From contig NZ_CP119520.1 in the NCBI RefSeq assembly GCF_029223865.1, forward strand, positions 5,952,001 to 6,016,000: a stretch of DNA of 64,000 nt, in the 5' to 3' direction. Position numbers and translations under genes: made by a program. Positions 8,344 to 18,695 of this stretch are shown here, one piece after another. The notes beneath the pieces were generated by a model. It did not search any database, was not told where the DNA came from, and saw only the letters and a list, made by a program, of their open reading frames with translations. How positions within the stretch are numbered: the stretch's first letter is position 1; each line of letters opens with the position of its first letter. The stretch is from Telluria mixta (GTDB taxonomy: Bacteria; Pseudomonadota; Gammaproteobacteria; Burkholderiales; Burkholderiaceae_D).

Positions 8344-8452
8344 CACGATCCCTCCGACGAGGACTAGGACGACTCGATTAGGAACTTTCCGTAAGCAAAG
8401 GTACGACTTTCCGAACGGCACGTTTTTGCTCGCCATCAACTAATCAGTCCTC

Positions 8453-8482
8453 TTCTGCCACCTGCGCGGGTCGCGGTATAAT
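8453..8482 (+). promoter_or_regulatory. Putative sigma-70 promoter of queE
   Basis: A perfect TATAAT at 8477-8482 is preceded at 18-bp spacing by TTCTGC, a weak -35. Transcription would start near 8490, about 27 bases before the GTG start of queE. No preQ1 riboswitch-like fold fits in such a short leader. Confidence 0.45.
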
Positions 8483-8516
8483 GGAAGGTTGACGCGAGCC
8501 TTTTCGGACTTTCACA

Positions 8517-9152
8517 GTGACTTACAGCATCAAAGAAATTTTCTACACCCTGCAGGGCGAGGGCGCCCATGCGGGCCGCCCGGCCGTGTTCTGCCGCTTT
8601 TCGGGCTGCAACCTGTGGACGGGCCGCGAAAGCGACCGCGCCACGGCCGTCTGCCAGTTCTGCGATACGGATTTCGTCGGCACCGACGGCGAACGGGGCG
8701 GCAAATTCAAGGATGCCGCCAGCCTGGCCTCGGAAATCAACAGTTTGTGGCCGGAGTCTTATCCGGCGAGCAAATACGTCGTCTTCACGGGCGGCGAGCC
8801 GCTGCTGCAACTGGATGCGGCGCTGATCGACGCGATGCATGCCGTCGGTTTCACGATCGCCATCGAAACGAACGGCACCTTGCCCGTGCCGCCGGGCGTG
8901 GACTGGATCTGCGTGAGCCCGAAGATGGGCTCGACACTCGTGGTCGGCAAGGGCAACGAGATCAAGGTCGTCGTCCCGCAGACGGGCCAGGACCTGGCCG
9001 CGTACGAACACCTGGATTTCGACAACTTCTTCGTGCAACCGATGGACGGTCCGCTGGCCCAGTTCAACACGCAGCTGGCCATCGACACGTGCCGCCGCAA
9101 TCCGAAGTGGAAGCTCAGCCTCCAGACCCATAAACTCCTGAACATTCCCTGA
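8517..9152 (+). CDS. queE: 7-carboxy-7-deazaguanine synthase QueE
   Basis: Radical-SAM enzyme (211 aa) that turns 6-carboxytetrahydropterin into 7-carboxy-7-deazaguanine, the ring-contraction step of queuosine synthesis. The cluster cysteines are C31, C46 and C49 in a C-x14-C-x2-C arrangement (CNLWTG..., CQFCDTDF), the extended spacing typical of QueE rather than CxxxCxxC. The N-terminal YSIKEIFYTLQGEG and FTGGEPLLQ are further family signatures. The start is GTG at 8517, since MTYSIKEIFYTLQGEG is the conserved N-terminus. queD follows after six bases and supplies its substrate, so the two form an operon. Confidence 0.95.
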   Translation: MTYSIKEIFYTLQGEGAHAGRPAVFCRFSGCNLWTGRESDRATAVCQFCDTDFVGTDGERGGKFKDAASLASEINSLWPESYPASKYVVFTGGEPLLQLDAALIDAMHAVGFTIAIETNGTLPVPPGVDWICVSPKMGSTLVVGKGNEIKVVVPQTGQDLAAYEHLDFDNFFVQPMDGPLAQFNTQLAIDTCRRNPKWKLSLQTHKLLNIP

Positions 9153-9158
9153 GCACAC

Positions 9159-10071
<913 letters not shown>

Positions 10072-10206
10072 CGCCACCCGTTTGCCGAAAATGGTATGCT
10101 GGTTCCACACCTTCGCTGCTTTCCGGTAGCGCGGAATTCTATGGACCCATCGATCAAATTCGGCACCGCTTCCTGACCAGGTCGACCCGGTGCCGGCGAC
10201 GCCGCC

Positions 10207-11133
10207 ATGCCTAGTCTGAACGCCAACGGGATCCGCATCGCCTTCGACACGGCGGGCGATCCGAAATCCGTACCACTGCTGCTGATTTCGGGCCTCGGCC
10301 TGCAATTGACGGCCTGGCCGGACGAATTCGTCGAAGGCCTCGTCGAACTGGGCTTTTACGTGATCCGTTTCGATAATCGCGACAGCGGCCTGTCCACCAA
10401 GTTCGAACACGCCGGCACGCCCAGCCTCACGCTGGCCTGGCTGAAGTCGCTGCTGCGCTTGCCGCTCAAACCCCCTTATCGCCTGGAAGACATGGCAGAC
10501 GATGCGATCGGCGTGCTGTCGGCGCTGGGCGTCGCGCGCGCCCACATCGTCGGGATGTCGATGGGTGGCATGGTAGGGCAACTGATGGCGGCCAAGTTTC
10601 CGTCGCGCGTACTGAGCCTGACGTCGATCATGTCCAGCAGCGGCCGCCGCGGCTTGCCGGGCCCGACGCAAACGGCCCGCCGCGCGCTGCTGCGCCGGCC
10701 GCGCGGCGCGGCCGACATCGACACGGCCATCGACTACAACGTGCAGCTGCTGCAAGCCATCGGCAGCCCGTCGTATCCGACACCGGAAAAACACCTGCGC
10801 CGCCGCGTCGCCCGCGCGCTGCGCCGCAACTGCTGCCCGGGCGGGGTCGTGCGCCAGATGCTGGCCGTGACGGCCTGCGGCGATCGCACCCCGCAACTGC
10901 AGACGATCGTCGCGCCGACGCTCGTGATCCACGGCGCGGCCGATCCGCTCGTGCCGCTCGCGTGCGGCGTCGACACCGCGCAGGCGATTCCCGGTGCCCG
11001 CCTCGAAGTCATCGAGGGGATGGGCCACGACCTGCCGGCCCAGCTGCTCGAGCGGCTCCTCGCCTTGATCGACGCCCATGCGCACGGTAAGATGGCGCCC
11101 GACTCGACACCAAGGCTCTTCGTCAAACAGTGA
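10207..11133 (+). CDS. Alpha/beta-hydrolase
   Basis: A 308-residue alpha/beta-hydrolase fold enzyme. The nucleophile elbow is GMSMGG with Ser118. The oxyanion region is LLLISGLGLQLTAWP, and RFDNRDSGLS is the conserved strand-4 loop seen in esterase/epoxide-type members. The acid is probably the Asp of HGAADPLVP, and the base is the His of EGMGHDLP. The substrate is not predictable. A 135-base gap from tadA suggests its own promoter. Its stop overlaps the GTG start of the carboxypeptidase gene by four bases (GTGA), so they are coupled. The C-terminus ends a short distance after the catalytic His. Confidence 0.85.
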   Translation: MPSLNANGIRIAFDTAGDPKSVPLLLISGLGLQLTAWPDEFVEGLVELGFYVIRFDNRDSGLSTKFEHAGTPSLTLAWLKSLLRLPLKPPYRLEDMADDAIGVLSALGVARAHIVGMSMGGMVGQLMAAKFPSRVLSLTSIMSSSGRRGLPGPTQTARRALLRRPRGAADIDTAIDYNVQLLQAIGSPSYPTPEKHLRRRVARALRRNCCPGGVVRQMLAVTACGDRTPQLQTIVAPTLVIHGAADPLVPLACGVDTAQAIPGARLEVIEGMGHDLPAQLLERLLALIDAHAHGKMAPDSTPRLFVKQ

Positions 11134-12047
11134 CCATCCAAAAACTGGGCATCGCCCTCATCGCGCCGGCCGGCTATGCGCCCGAGCCGGAAGCGATCCC
11201 GCGCGGCATCGCGCGCCTCGAAGCCCAGGGCATCCTGGTCCACAATTACTACAAGCACGAAGAACGCCACCAGCGCTTCGGCGCCACGGACGCGGAACGC
11301 CTCGCGCAGCTGGAAGCGGCAATCGCCGATCCGGACGTACAGATCGTGATGGCCATCCGCGGCGCGTACGGCATGACCCGGCTGCTGCCGGACATCGACT
11401 TCGAACGCATGGCGGCGAGCGGCAAGATCTTCGTCGGCTATTCCGACGTCACGGCATTCCACATGGGGCTGTACGCGAAGACGGGCGCACTCAGCTACGC
11501 CGGCCCCATGTTCACCGCCGACTTCGGCTCAGCCGAACCCGACGAGTTCACCCTGAACGACTTCTGGCGCTGCCTGGCCGGCCCGACGCACACGATCTCC
11601 GGCCATGGCGCTGCCAACCCGCGCCTCGACGTGGAGGGCACCGTCTGGGGCGGCAACCTGGCGATGATGATGTCGGTGCTGGGCACGCCGTACTTCCCGC
11701 AGATCGACGGCGGCATCCTGTTCCTGGAAGACATCGCCGAGCACCCGTTCCGCGTGGAGCGCATGCTGCTGCAACTGATGCATGCGGGCGTGCTGGAAAA
11801 GCAGCGCGCCATCGTGCTGGGCGACTTCTCCGGCTACCGTCTCGGACCGAACGACAACGGCTACAACTTCGACGAAATGCTGGCCTATGTCCGCGCGACC
11901 TTGCCCGTGCCGGTGCTGACGGGCCTGGAATTCGGCCACATCGCACGCCACGTCACGATTCCGTTCGGTGCGCAGGGGCATTTGCAGTGCGATGGCGGGC
12001 GATGGTCGCTCACCATGTCCGGTTACCCGACACTCAAGACTGCCTGA
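11130..12047 (+). CDS. ldcA: Muramoyltetrapeptide carboxypeptidase (LD-carboxypeptidase, S66 family)
   Basis: A 305-residue serine peptidase of family S66 that removes the terminal D-Ala from muropeptide tetrapeptides during cell-wall recycling in the cytosol. The N-terminal strand IALIAPAGYAPE, the RGAYGMTRLLPDID block and the nucleophile in GYSDVTAF (Ser105) match LdcA. The Glu/His partners lie in the C-terminal domain (FGHIARHVTIPFGA carries the His). The start is GTG at 11130, overlapping the preceding stop; no better start keeps the first beta strand. It has no signal peptide, as expected for a recycling enzyme. Confidence 0.9.
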   Translation: MTIQKLGIALIAPAGYAPEPEAIPRGIARLEAQGILVHNYYKHEERHQRFGATDAERLAQLEAAIADPDVQIVMAIRGAYGMTRLLPDIDFERMAASGKIFVGYSDVTAFHMGLYAKTGALSYAGPMFTADFGSAEPDEFTLNDFWRCLAGPTHTISGHGAANPRLDVEGTVWGGNLAMMMSVLGTPYFPQIDGGILFLEDIAEHPFRVERMLLQLMHAGVLEKQRAIVLGDFSGYRLGPNDNGYNFDEMLAYVRATLPVPVLTGLEFGHIARHVTIPFGAQGHLQCDGGRWSLTMSGYPTLKTA

Positions 12048-12112
12048 CGCAACGCCTCTCCCACAGTGGTAAAATGTACGGTTAATCGAATACCCAAAAC
12101 GAAGGTTTCCCA

Positions 12113-13714
12113 GTGCTCAGTACAGCCAACATCACGATGCAGTTCGGCGCCAAGCCGCTGTTCGAAAATATTTCCGTCAAGTTCGGCGACGGCAACCGTT
12201 ACGGCCTGATCGGCGCGAACGGCTGCGGCAAGTCGACCTTCATGAAGATCCTCGGCGGCGACCTCGAGCCGTCCGCCGGCAACGTCAGCCTCGACCCGCA
12301 CGAGCGCCTCGGCAAGCTTCGCCAGGACCAGTTCGCGTACGAAGACGTGCGCGTGCTCGACGTCGTCATGATGGGCCACACGGAACTGTGGGAGGCGATC
12401 CGCGAACGCGACGCCATCTATGCCAATCCGGAAGCGACGGACGAGGATTACATGAAAGCGGCCGAGCTCGAAGGCAAGGTCGCCGAATACGACGGCTACT
12501 CGGCCGAAGCGCGCGCCGGCGAACTGCTGCTGGGCCTGGGCATCGCCACCGACCTGCACCAGGGCCCGATGAGCGCCGTGGCGCCGGGCTGGAAGCTGCG
12601 CGTGCTGCTGGCGCAGGCCCTGTTCTCGGATCCGGACATCCTGCTGCTCGACGAACCGACCAACAACCTGGACATCCACACGATCAGCTGGCTGGCCGAC
12701 ATGCTGAACCAGCGGAACTCGACGATGATCATCATCTCGCACGACCGCCACTTCCTGAACTCGGTCTGCACGCACGTCGCCGACATGGACTACGGCACGC
12801 TGAAGGTCTACCCGGGTAACTACGACGACTACATGGAAGCGTCGACGCAGGCCCGCAACCAGCAGCTGGCCAACAACGCGAAGGCGAAGGAAAAGGTCGC
12901 CGAACTGCAGGACTTCGTGCGCCGCTTCTCGGCGAACAAGTCGAAGGCCCGCCAGGCCACGTCGCGCGCCAAGATGATCGACAAGATCAAGATCGAGGAA
13001 TTCAAGCCGTCCTCGCGCGCCTATCCGTTCGTCCGCTTCGAAGGCGAGAAGAAACTGCACCGCCTGGCCGTCGAGACGGAAGGCCTGTCGAAATCGTACG
13101 ACCGCCAGCTGTTCAAGAATTTCTCGATCATGGTCGAGGCCGGCGAGCGCATCGCGATCATCGGTGCCAACGGCGCCGGCAAGACGACGTTGCTGCGTTG
13201 CATCGGCAGCGGCCCGATCACGGGCCTGGATGCGGACACCGGCCGCGTGAAGTGGGCCGAGAACGCGAATCCGGGCTACATGCCGCAGGATCCGACTGAA
13301 GAGTTTGCCACCGACCTGAACCTGACCGACTGGATGGGCAACTGGACGAAGGAAGGCGACGACGACCAGGCCGTGCGCTCGATCCTGGGCCGCCTGCTGT
13401 TCGGCGGCGACGAGGTCAAGAAGTCCGTGCGCGTGCTGTCCGGTGGCGAGAAGGGCCGCATGATGTACGGCAAGCTGATGCTGGGCCGTCACAACGTGCT
13501 GCTGCTCGACGAACCGACCAACCACATGGACATGGAATCGATCGAGTCGCTGAACATCGCGCTGGATAAATACGCAGGCACCCTCATCTTCGTGTCGCAC
13601 GACCGTGAGTTCGTGTCGTCGCTGGCGACCCGCATCCTGGAGATCAAGGAAGACCGCATCATCGACTTCCAGGGCAATTACGAGGATTACCTGAAGAGCC
13701 AGGGTCTCGACTGA
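12113..13714 (+). CDS. ABC-F family ATPase (YbiT-like)
   Basis: A 533-residue protein with two ABC ATPase cassettes in tandem and no membrane domain, as in ABC-F ribosome-associated ATPases. Cassette 1 has Walker [10 protein letters not shown] and Walker [14 protein letters not shown]. Cassette 2 has GANGAGKTT, the signature LSGGEKGR and [14 protein letters not shown] charged inter-domain linker ([33 protein letters not shown] in part) is the arm that reaches the ribosomal E/P site. The linker and the [18 protein letters not shown] start look closest to the YbiT subgroup rather than EttA or Uup. It starts with GTG at 12113. Role: relieving or tuning translation elongation. The exact function in this subgroup is unsettled. 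Confidence 0.88.
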   Translation: MLSTANITMQFGAKPLFENISVKFGDGNRYGLIGANGCGKSTFMKILGGDLEPSAGNVSLDPHERLGKLRQDQFAYEDVRVLDVVMMGHTELWEAIRERDAIYANPEATDEDYMKAAELEGKVAEYDGYSAEARAGELLLGLGIATDLHQGPMSAVAPGWKLRVLLAQALFSDPDILLLDEPTNNLDIHTISWLADMLNQRNSTMIIISHDRHFLNSVCTHVADMDYGTLKVYPGNYDDYMEASTQARNQQLANNAKAKEKVAELQDFVRRFSANKSKARQATSRAKMIDKIKIEEFKPSSRAYPFVRFEGEKKLHRLAVETEGLSKSYDRQLFKNFSIMVEAGERIAIIGANGAGKTTLLRCIGSGPITGLDADTGRVKWAENANPGYMPQDPTEEFATDLNLTDWMGNWTKEGDDDQAVRSILGRLLFGGDEVKKSVRVLSGGEKGRMMYGKLMLGRHNVLLLDEPTNHMDMESIESLNIALDKYAGTLIFVSHDREFVSSLATRILEIKEDRIIDFQGNYEDYLKSQGLD

Positions 13715-13728
13715 TTGGAGTTTGCCCC

Positions 13729-14871
13729 ATGAATACCATTGCCCCCGTTAAAGTCTTTGAATACGACCGGCCGGTCGGCGGCGTGTGTTCCACCGCCGAG
13801 GCCTGGGCCCGTACGCCGTCGCCGCTCGAAGTCGCTGAGAAGACCGCGCTGAAGGACCGCATCCGCCGCCTGCTGAAGGAGCGCGAAGCCGTCCTCGTCG
13901 CGCACTACTACGTCGATGCCGACCTGCAAGACCTCGCTGAGGAAACGGGCGGGTGCGTGTCGGACTCGCTGGAAATGGCGCGCTTCGGCCGCGATCATCC
14001 GGCCAAGACGCTCGTCGTGGCCGGCGTGCGCTTCATGGGCGAGACGGCGAAGATCCTGAGCCCGGAAAAGACGATCCTGATGCCGGACCTGGACGCAACC
14101 TGCTCGCTGGACCTGGGTTGCCCGGCCGACGAGTTCGCCGCGTTCTGCGACCAGCATCCGGACCGCACGGTCGTCGTCTACGCCAACACGTCCGCCGCCG
14201 TGAAGGCGAGGGCGGACTGGATGGTGACGTCGTCGATCGGCCTGGACATCGTCAAGTACCTGCACGACCAGGGCAAGAAGATCCTGTGGGCGCCGGACCG
14301 CCACCTGGGCTCGTACATCCAGAAGCAGACGGGCGCCGACATGCTGCTGTGGCAGGGTTCCTGCCTCGTACACGACGAATTCAAGGGTGTCGAACTGGAC
14401 CTGCTGCGTGCGGAATACCCGCATGCGAAGGTGCTCGTGCACCCGGAATCGCCGGCCAACGTCGTTGCCCAGGCGGACGTCGTCGGCTCGACGACCCAGC
14501 TGATCAACGCGGCGCAGACGATGGACGCGACGCACTTCATCGTCGCCACCGACAACGGCATCCTGCACAAGATGCGCATGGCCGCGCCGGGCAAGACCCT
14601 GATCGAGGCCCCGACGGCCGGCAACAGCGCCACCTGCAAGAGCTGCGCGCACTGCCCGTGGATGGCGATGAACGGCCTGCAGAACCTGGCCGACGTGCTG
14701 GAAGCGACCGACAGCAAGAACGAAATCTTCGTCAACCCGGAGATCGGCAGGCAGGCCAAGCGCGCCATCGACCGCATGCTCGACTTCGCCGCCGCCAAGA
14801 AGGCGAAGGCGCTGCCGACCGGCTCGCTGGAGCAGGAAGCCAACCTCTTCAAAGGAATCGGTCCCGCATGA
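13729..14871 (+). CDS. nadA: Quinolinate synthase NadA
   Basis: A 380-residue 4Fe-4S enzyme that condenses iminoaspartate with dihydroxyacetone phosphate to quinolinate, the second step of de novo NAD synthesis. Cluster cysteines are visible in [26 protein letters not shown] and the C-terminal [14 protein letters not shown]. The [16 protein letters not shown] and [14 protein letters not shown] segments are standard. GGAG stands 9 bases before the ATG, and the coding end overlaps nadC by four bases (ATGA). Its iminoaspartate donor nadB lies 4 kb downstream on the other strand. Confidence 0.95.
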   Translation: MNTIAPVKVFEYDRPVGGVCSTAEAWARTPSPLEVAEKTALKDRIRRLLKEREAVLVAHYYVDADLQDLAEETGGCVSDSLEMARFGRDHPAKTLVVAGVRFMGETAKILSPEKTILMPDLDATCSLDLGCPADEFAAFCDQHPDRTVVVYANTSAAVKARADWMVTSSIGLDIVKYLHDQGKKILWAPDRHLGSYIQKQTGADMLLWQGSCLVHDEFKGVELDLLRAEYPHAKVLVHPESPANVVAQADVVGSTTQLINAAQTMDATHFIVATDNGILHKMRMAAPGKTLIEAPTAGNSATCKSCAHCPWMAMNGLQNLADVLEATDSKNEIFVNPEIGRQAKRAIDRMLDFAAAKKAKALPTGSLEQEANLFKGIGPA

Positions 14872-15743
14872 GCAACCTCCGCAACCCATTCGCTGATGAA
14901 GGCCAGTTCGACGAGAAACTGCAGGCCGCTTTCGAACAGAACCTGCTGGCCGCGCTGCTGGAAGACGTCGGCAGCGGCGACCTCACGGGCAAGCTCGTGC
15001 CGGAGGCGCCCCGCGCGAAGGCGCGCGTGATCGTGCGCGAGCAGGCCGTCCTGTGCGGCGCGCCATGGTTCGAAGGCGTCATGCTCGCCGTGGACCAGGA
15101 TATCGAGATCGACTGGAAATATGCCGAGGGCGACGTGATGGCGGCGGACAGCGTCGTCTGCACGATCGAAGGGTCGCCGCGTTCGCTGCTGACGGCGGAG
15201 CGCTCGGCCCTGAACTTCCTGCAACTGCTGTCCGGCGTCGCGACGGCCACGCGCACCTATGTGGACGTCATCGCGGGAACCAAGGCGCGGATCCTCGACA
15301 CGCGCAAGACGCTGCCGGGCCTGCGCCAGGCACAGAAGTACGCGGTGCGCGTGGGCGGCGGCGCCAACCAGCGCATGGCGCTGTACGACGGTATCCTGAT
15401 CAAGGAAAACCACATCGCGGCCGCGGGCGGCATCACGCCGGCGCTGCAGGCGGCGACTGCGCTGAACGCGGGCGTGTCTATCCAGGTCGAGGTGGAGTCG
15501 ATCGCCGAACTGGAAGAAGCGCTCGGTGCAGGTGCCACGTCGGTCCTGCTCGACAACTTCGACCTGGAGATGATGCGCGAAGCGGTGCGCATCAACGAGG
15601 GACGCGCGTTGCTGGAAGCGTCGGGCGGCATCAACATGCAGACCGTGCGCGCGATCGCCGAGACCGGCGTCGACCGGATTTCGATTGGCAGCCTCACGAA
15701 GGATGTGAAGGCTACCGATTACTCGCTGCGTATCGTCGGCTGA
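14868..15743 (+). CDS. nadC: Nicotinate-nucleotide pyrophosphorylase (carboxylating) NadC
   Basis: A 291-residue quinolinate phosphoribosyltransferase that makes nicotinate mononucleotide from quinolinate and PRPP with loss of CO2. [52 protein letters not shown] and the C-terminal [26 protein letters not shown] are diagnostic. It is coupled to nadA by ATGA. Its product feeds nicotinate-nucleotide adenylyltransferase, which is not in this window. A strong hairpin follows the stop codon. Confidence 0.95.
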   Translation: MSNLRNPFADEGQFDEKLQAAFEQNLLAALLEDVGSGDLTGKLVPEAPRAKARVIVREQAVLCGAPWFEGVMLAVDQDIEIDWKYAEGDVMAADSVVCTIEGSPRSLLTAERSALNFLQLLSGVATATRTYVDVIAGTKARILDTRKTLPGLRQAQKYAVRVGGGANQRMALYDGILIKENHIAAAGGITPALQAATALNAGVSIQVEVESIAELEEALGAGATSVLLDNFDLEMMREAVRINEGRALLEASGGINMQTVRAIAETGVDRISIGSLTKDVKATDYSLRIVG

Positions 15744-15751
15744 TGCCGTTC

Positions 15752-15772
15752 GGTGGGCTCGCGGAGCCCACC
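15752..15772. terminator. Bidirectional hairpin between convergent genes
   Basis: A perfect 9-bp stem GGTGGGCTC / GAGCCCACC with a GCG loop fills the 33-base gap between nadC and the convergent alpha/beta-hydrolase gene. The T-tract on the plus side is short (ATCTTTA), so termination may be partial or Rho-assisted. Position and symmetry support a shared terminator. Confidence 0.6.
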
Positions 15773-15776
15773 ATCT

Positions 15777-16808
15777 TTACGTCCCGCTTTCGCTGGCCCG
15801 GGCCAATGCCTCGGCCTGCGGATTCCTCCGATACACCGACTCGCCAACGCGGCCCGCGATCTCGTCGACCGCGGCCAGCACCTTGTCCGGATGCGCATAA
15901 TGCGTCATGTGTCCGACACCGGGCTGCAACTGCAGCTCGCTGTCCGGCAGGCGCTCGTCCAGCCGTTCGGAGTTGTGGCCGAAGTCGACGATCTTGTCCT
16001 TGGTCCCGGCCATGACCACGACCGGCACCTTCAGCTCCGGATAATGCCTGGACAGCGCCACGGCCGACGGCACCATCAGCGCCGTCTCGGCCGCGCTGGC
16101 GCGCAGCTGGTTCGGACGCAGCAGCATCCACACGGGCAATTCGCGGAAGCGGGCATCGACCGGCTGCGGCGAGAACACCCGCTTCGTCAGCGGACGCCAC
16201 AGCATGCGCGTGATGAGCGGCGAGACCGTATAGCGCATCAGGTCGCCCACGAGCGGGATGGCAGGCCCGGACAGCAGCGGCACGTCGGCACGCAGGCTCG
16301 GGTAGTAATAGCCCGACAGCAGCACGAGGCCGCGCACGAAGTCCGGCACCTCCAGCGCCATCGACAGCGCGACGAGCGTGCCCCACGAGTGGCCCAGCAC
16401 GATGGCCGAGTCGACGCCGATCTCCTGCAGCGCATGGTGCAGCAGGCGGGCCTGGGCCTGCGGCGTCCACACCTTGCTGCGTGGCCGCTCGCTGTAGCCG
16501 AAGCCGGGACGGTCGAACGCGATCACCCGATAATGCTCGGCCGCCTTGTCCATCAGGCCGCTGGTCTGGAAATCGCTGGCCAGTACGCCGTTCCCGTGCA
16601 ACAGGACCAGCGCGGGACCGCTGCCCCGTTCGACGTAGTGCAGGCGCACGCCGTCGACCTTGACGAAACGGCCTTGCGGCGGATTGTCCGCCTCGGCCTG
16701 CTTTGTCTTGGAACGCACGTAAAAATAGGAAGCGGCAAGGCCGAGGCCGGCCAGCAGCGCGCCGGCTTGCCACGGTTTGACACCAGTATTTCGCAGATCT
16801 TTCGTCAC
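15777..16808 (-). CDS. Alpha/beta-hydrolase, membrane-anchored
   Basis: A 343-residue alpha/beta-hydrolase with an N-terminal hydrophobic segment (residues about 14-30, AGALLAGLGLAASYFYV) that probably anchors it to the membrane. The nucleophile elbow is GHSWGT. HGNG is the oxyanion loop, AFDRPGFGYSERP is the family signature, and GTKDKIV and GVGHMTHYAHP carry the acid and the base. These are features of epoxide hydrolase/haloalkane-type or lipase-like enzymes; the substrate is unknown. It begins with GTG at 16808, overlapping the sirtuin stop by four bases (GTGA), so the two genes form one transcript. Confidence 0.85.
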   Translation of the reverse strand: MTKDLRNTGVKPWQAGALLAGLGLAASYFYVRSKTKQAEADNPPQGRFVKVDGVRLHYVERGSGPALVLLHGNGVLASDFQTSGLMDKAAEHYRVIAFDRPGFGYSERPRSKVWTPQAQARLLHHALQEIGVDSAIVLGHSWGTLVALSMALEVPDFVRGLVLLSGYYYPSLRADVPLLSGPAIPLVGDLMRYTVSPLITRMLWRPLTKRVFSPQPVDARFRELPVWMLLRPNQLRASAAETALMVPSAVALSRHYPELKVPVVVMAGTKDKIVDFGHNSERLDERLPDSELQLQPGVGHMTHYAHPDKVLAAVDEIAGRVGESVYRRNPQAEALARASESGT

Positions 16809-17710
16809 AGTATTCCCCCGTCGAGTGGTATGGATGGCGTGTTGTCTCGCTCCGTCTGCTCCGAACCTTTGATGAGCATGTCCAGCGCGAGCGGGAGCAC
16901 CCGCTCGGCCGATTCTTCGATCTTGATGTCGAGGAGGTCGTCGGCCCGCGTGCGGCCGAGGTTGATGGCGGCGATCGGCTTACCGGCGGCCTGCGCCATG
17001 CGGCAGAAGCGGAAGCCGGAATAGACCATCAGCGACGATCCGACGACCAGCAGCGCATCCGCCCGTTCCATCTGTTCCAGCGCGATGGCCGTGCGTGCCG
17101 GCGGGACGTTATCGCCAAAGAAGACCACGTTCGGCATCAGCGTGCCGCCGCAGCAGGTGCAATACGGCAGCCGGAAGCTGGCCAGTTCCGTCGGTTCGAC
17201 GGACGCGTCGCCGTCAGGCAAGGGCGTCGCGTTCGCACCCGCCATATGCGGATTGAAATCTTCCAGCTGTCCCTGCACGAAAGCGCGCGGGAAAATCGCC
17301 GAGCATTCGAGGCACACGACCGTATGGATATTGCCGTGCAATTCCAGCACGCCGTGGGTGCCGGCCTGGCCGTGCAGGCCGTCCACGTTCTGCGTCAGCA
17401 CCGAGCCGATCTTCCCGATGCGTTCCAGCCCCGCGATCGCGACATGGCCCCGATTCGGCCGGGCCTGCGCAAGCACGGGCCAACCGATCATGCTGCGCGC
17501 CCAATAGCGCCGCTGCACGGCCTCGGACTTGCGGAAATCCGGGCCGTGGATCGGGGGTTTGCCGCGCCGGGTGCCGTCGCGGTCGCGGTAATCGGGAATG
17601 CCGGATGCTGTCGACAGCCCCGCGCCCGTCAGCACAAGCGCGCGCGGGTGGCGGTCGAGGAATGCGGCGATCCGCGCCGCGTGGTCGTGGACGGTGAATG
17701 CTTCTGCCAT
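16805..17710 (-). CDS. NAD-dependent protein deacylase (Sir2 family)
   Basis: A 301-residue sirtuin that removes acyl groups from lysines while consuming NAD. Visible are GAGLSTASGIPDYRDRDG for NAD binding, TQNVDGLHGQAG, the catalytic His in LELHGN and the zinc site CLECSAIF...CTCCGGTLMPNVVFFGDNVP. GSSLMVYSG and INLGRTRAD complete the Rossmann fold. The start at 17710 has GGAAGGAG about 8 bases upstream; an earlier in-frame ATG is unsupported. Length and the four closely spaced cysteines fit bacterial class II-like sirtuins. Neighbours make NAD (nadA, nadC, nadB), its substrate. The target proteins cannot be read from the sequence. Confidence 0.9.
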   Translation of the reverse strand: MAEAFTVHDHAARIAAFLDRHPRALVLTGAGLSTASGIPDYRDRDGTRRGKPPIHGPDFRKSEAVQRRYWARSMIGWPVLAQARPNRGHVAIAGLERIGKIGSVLTQNVDGLHGQAGTHGVLELHGNIHTVVCLECSAIFPRAFVQGQLEDFNPHMAGANATPLPDGDASVEPTELASFRLPYCTCCGGTLMPNVVFFGDNVPPARTAIALEQMERADALLVVGSSLMVYSGFRFCRMAQAAGKPIAAINLGRTRADDLLDIKIEESAERVLPLALDMLIKGSEQTERDNTPSIPLDGGIL

Positions 17711-17776
17711 CGTTGTGCTCCTTCCGCTGGGATCGTAACATCTTCGATGCCCGCACAGAAACACGTTACGGGTGCT

Positions 17777-18685
17777 TCAACGTTTGGCGGAAACGACGAT
17801 CCCGCCCACGATCAGCAGGAACGCGAGTACGTGGTAGGCATGGGGCAGCTCGCCCAGGAAGGCGGACGACAGCAGCGCAGTGAACAGGGGCGTCAGGTTG
17901 ACGAAGAATGCGCCGATGCCGGGTCCCGCACGGCGGATGCCGGCGCCCCACATGGCGAACGCGAGCACCGCCGGGCACACCGCAACGAACAGGAGCGCGG
18001 CCACGACCGGCCAGCTCCACGCGATGGCCGGTGCGCCCAGGGACCACTCGACGCCGGCAAAACCGGCCGACCACAGCAGCCCGAACGCCACCTGCGCGCC
18101 GAGGAATGCGGCCCAGTCGGCGCGCAAGGCCGGCTCGTCCCGAGGCTGCAGCAGCATCCAGCTGTAGAACGACCACGCGATCGTCGCGAGGATCATGTAG
18201 AGGTCGCCCGCGACGAGGCGCAGCGCGAGCAACTGGTCGACGTCGCCGCGGCACAGCACGACGAGCACCCCGACGATCGACAGCAATGCGCCGATCACCT
18301 GGCGGGTGCGCACGGCGACGCCGTAGAACAGGCGGCCGACGAGCATCATCCACACGGGCATGCCGGACGCGACGAGGGTGACATTGATGGGCGTGGAGCT
18401 CTGCAGCGCCAGGTATTGCAGCGAGTTGTACATGCCGATGCCCAGCAGCCCCAGCAGCGCATAACGGCGCCAGCGGATCCGGATCGCATCGAGCACGCCG
18501 GCCTGGCGCAAGGTTGCCCAGCCAAGGGGCAGCAGCACGGCCAGCGCGATCGTCCAGCGCAGCAGGTTCAACGTCATTGGCGGCACGGCCGCGCGCACCA
18601 GGCGTCCCACGATGGCGTTGCCCGCCCACAGCAGGGGCGGGACGGTCAGCAGCAGGACAGTCGACGGAGTGAGCTTCTGGTTCAT
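17777..18685 (-). CDS. EamA/DMT-family transporter
   Basis: A 302-residue inner-membrane protein with ten predicted helices in two EamA repeats (first helix from TVLLLTVPPLLWAGNAIVGRLV; second repeat from residues about 160). Such drug/metabolite transporters export amino acids, nucleobases or other metabolites. The substrate is not predictable. It lies between the sirtuin and nadB on the same strand: 10 bases after the nadB stop and 66 bases before the sirtuin start. It is therefore probably co-transcribed with nadB. Confidence 0.85.
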   Translation of the reverse strand: MNQKLTPSTVLLLTVPPLLWAGNAIVGRLVRAAVPPMTLNLLRWTIALAVLLPLGWATLRQAGVLDAIRIRWRRYALLGLLGIGMYNSLQYLALQSSTPINVTLVASGMPVWMMLVGRLFYGVAVRTRQVIGALLSIVGVLVVLCRGDVDQLLALRLVAGDLYMILATIAWSFYSWMLLQPRDEPALRADWAAFLGAQVAFGLLWSAGFAGVEWSLGAPAIAWSWPVVAALLFVAVCPAVLAFAMWGAGIRRAGPGIGAFFVNLTPLFTALLSSAFLGELPHAYHVLAFLLIVGGIVVSAKR

Positions 18686-18695
18686 CGCCCCGCGA

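Noticed and set aside
12023-13600. A 525-codon antisense frame opposite the ABC-F gene
   Set aside because: Shadow of the ABC-F cassette gene; sense frame has two complete ATPase cassettes.
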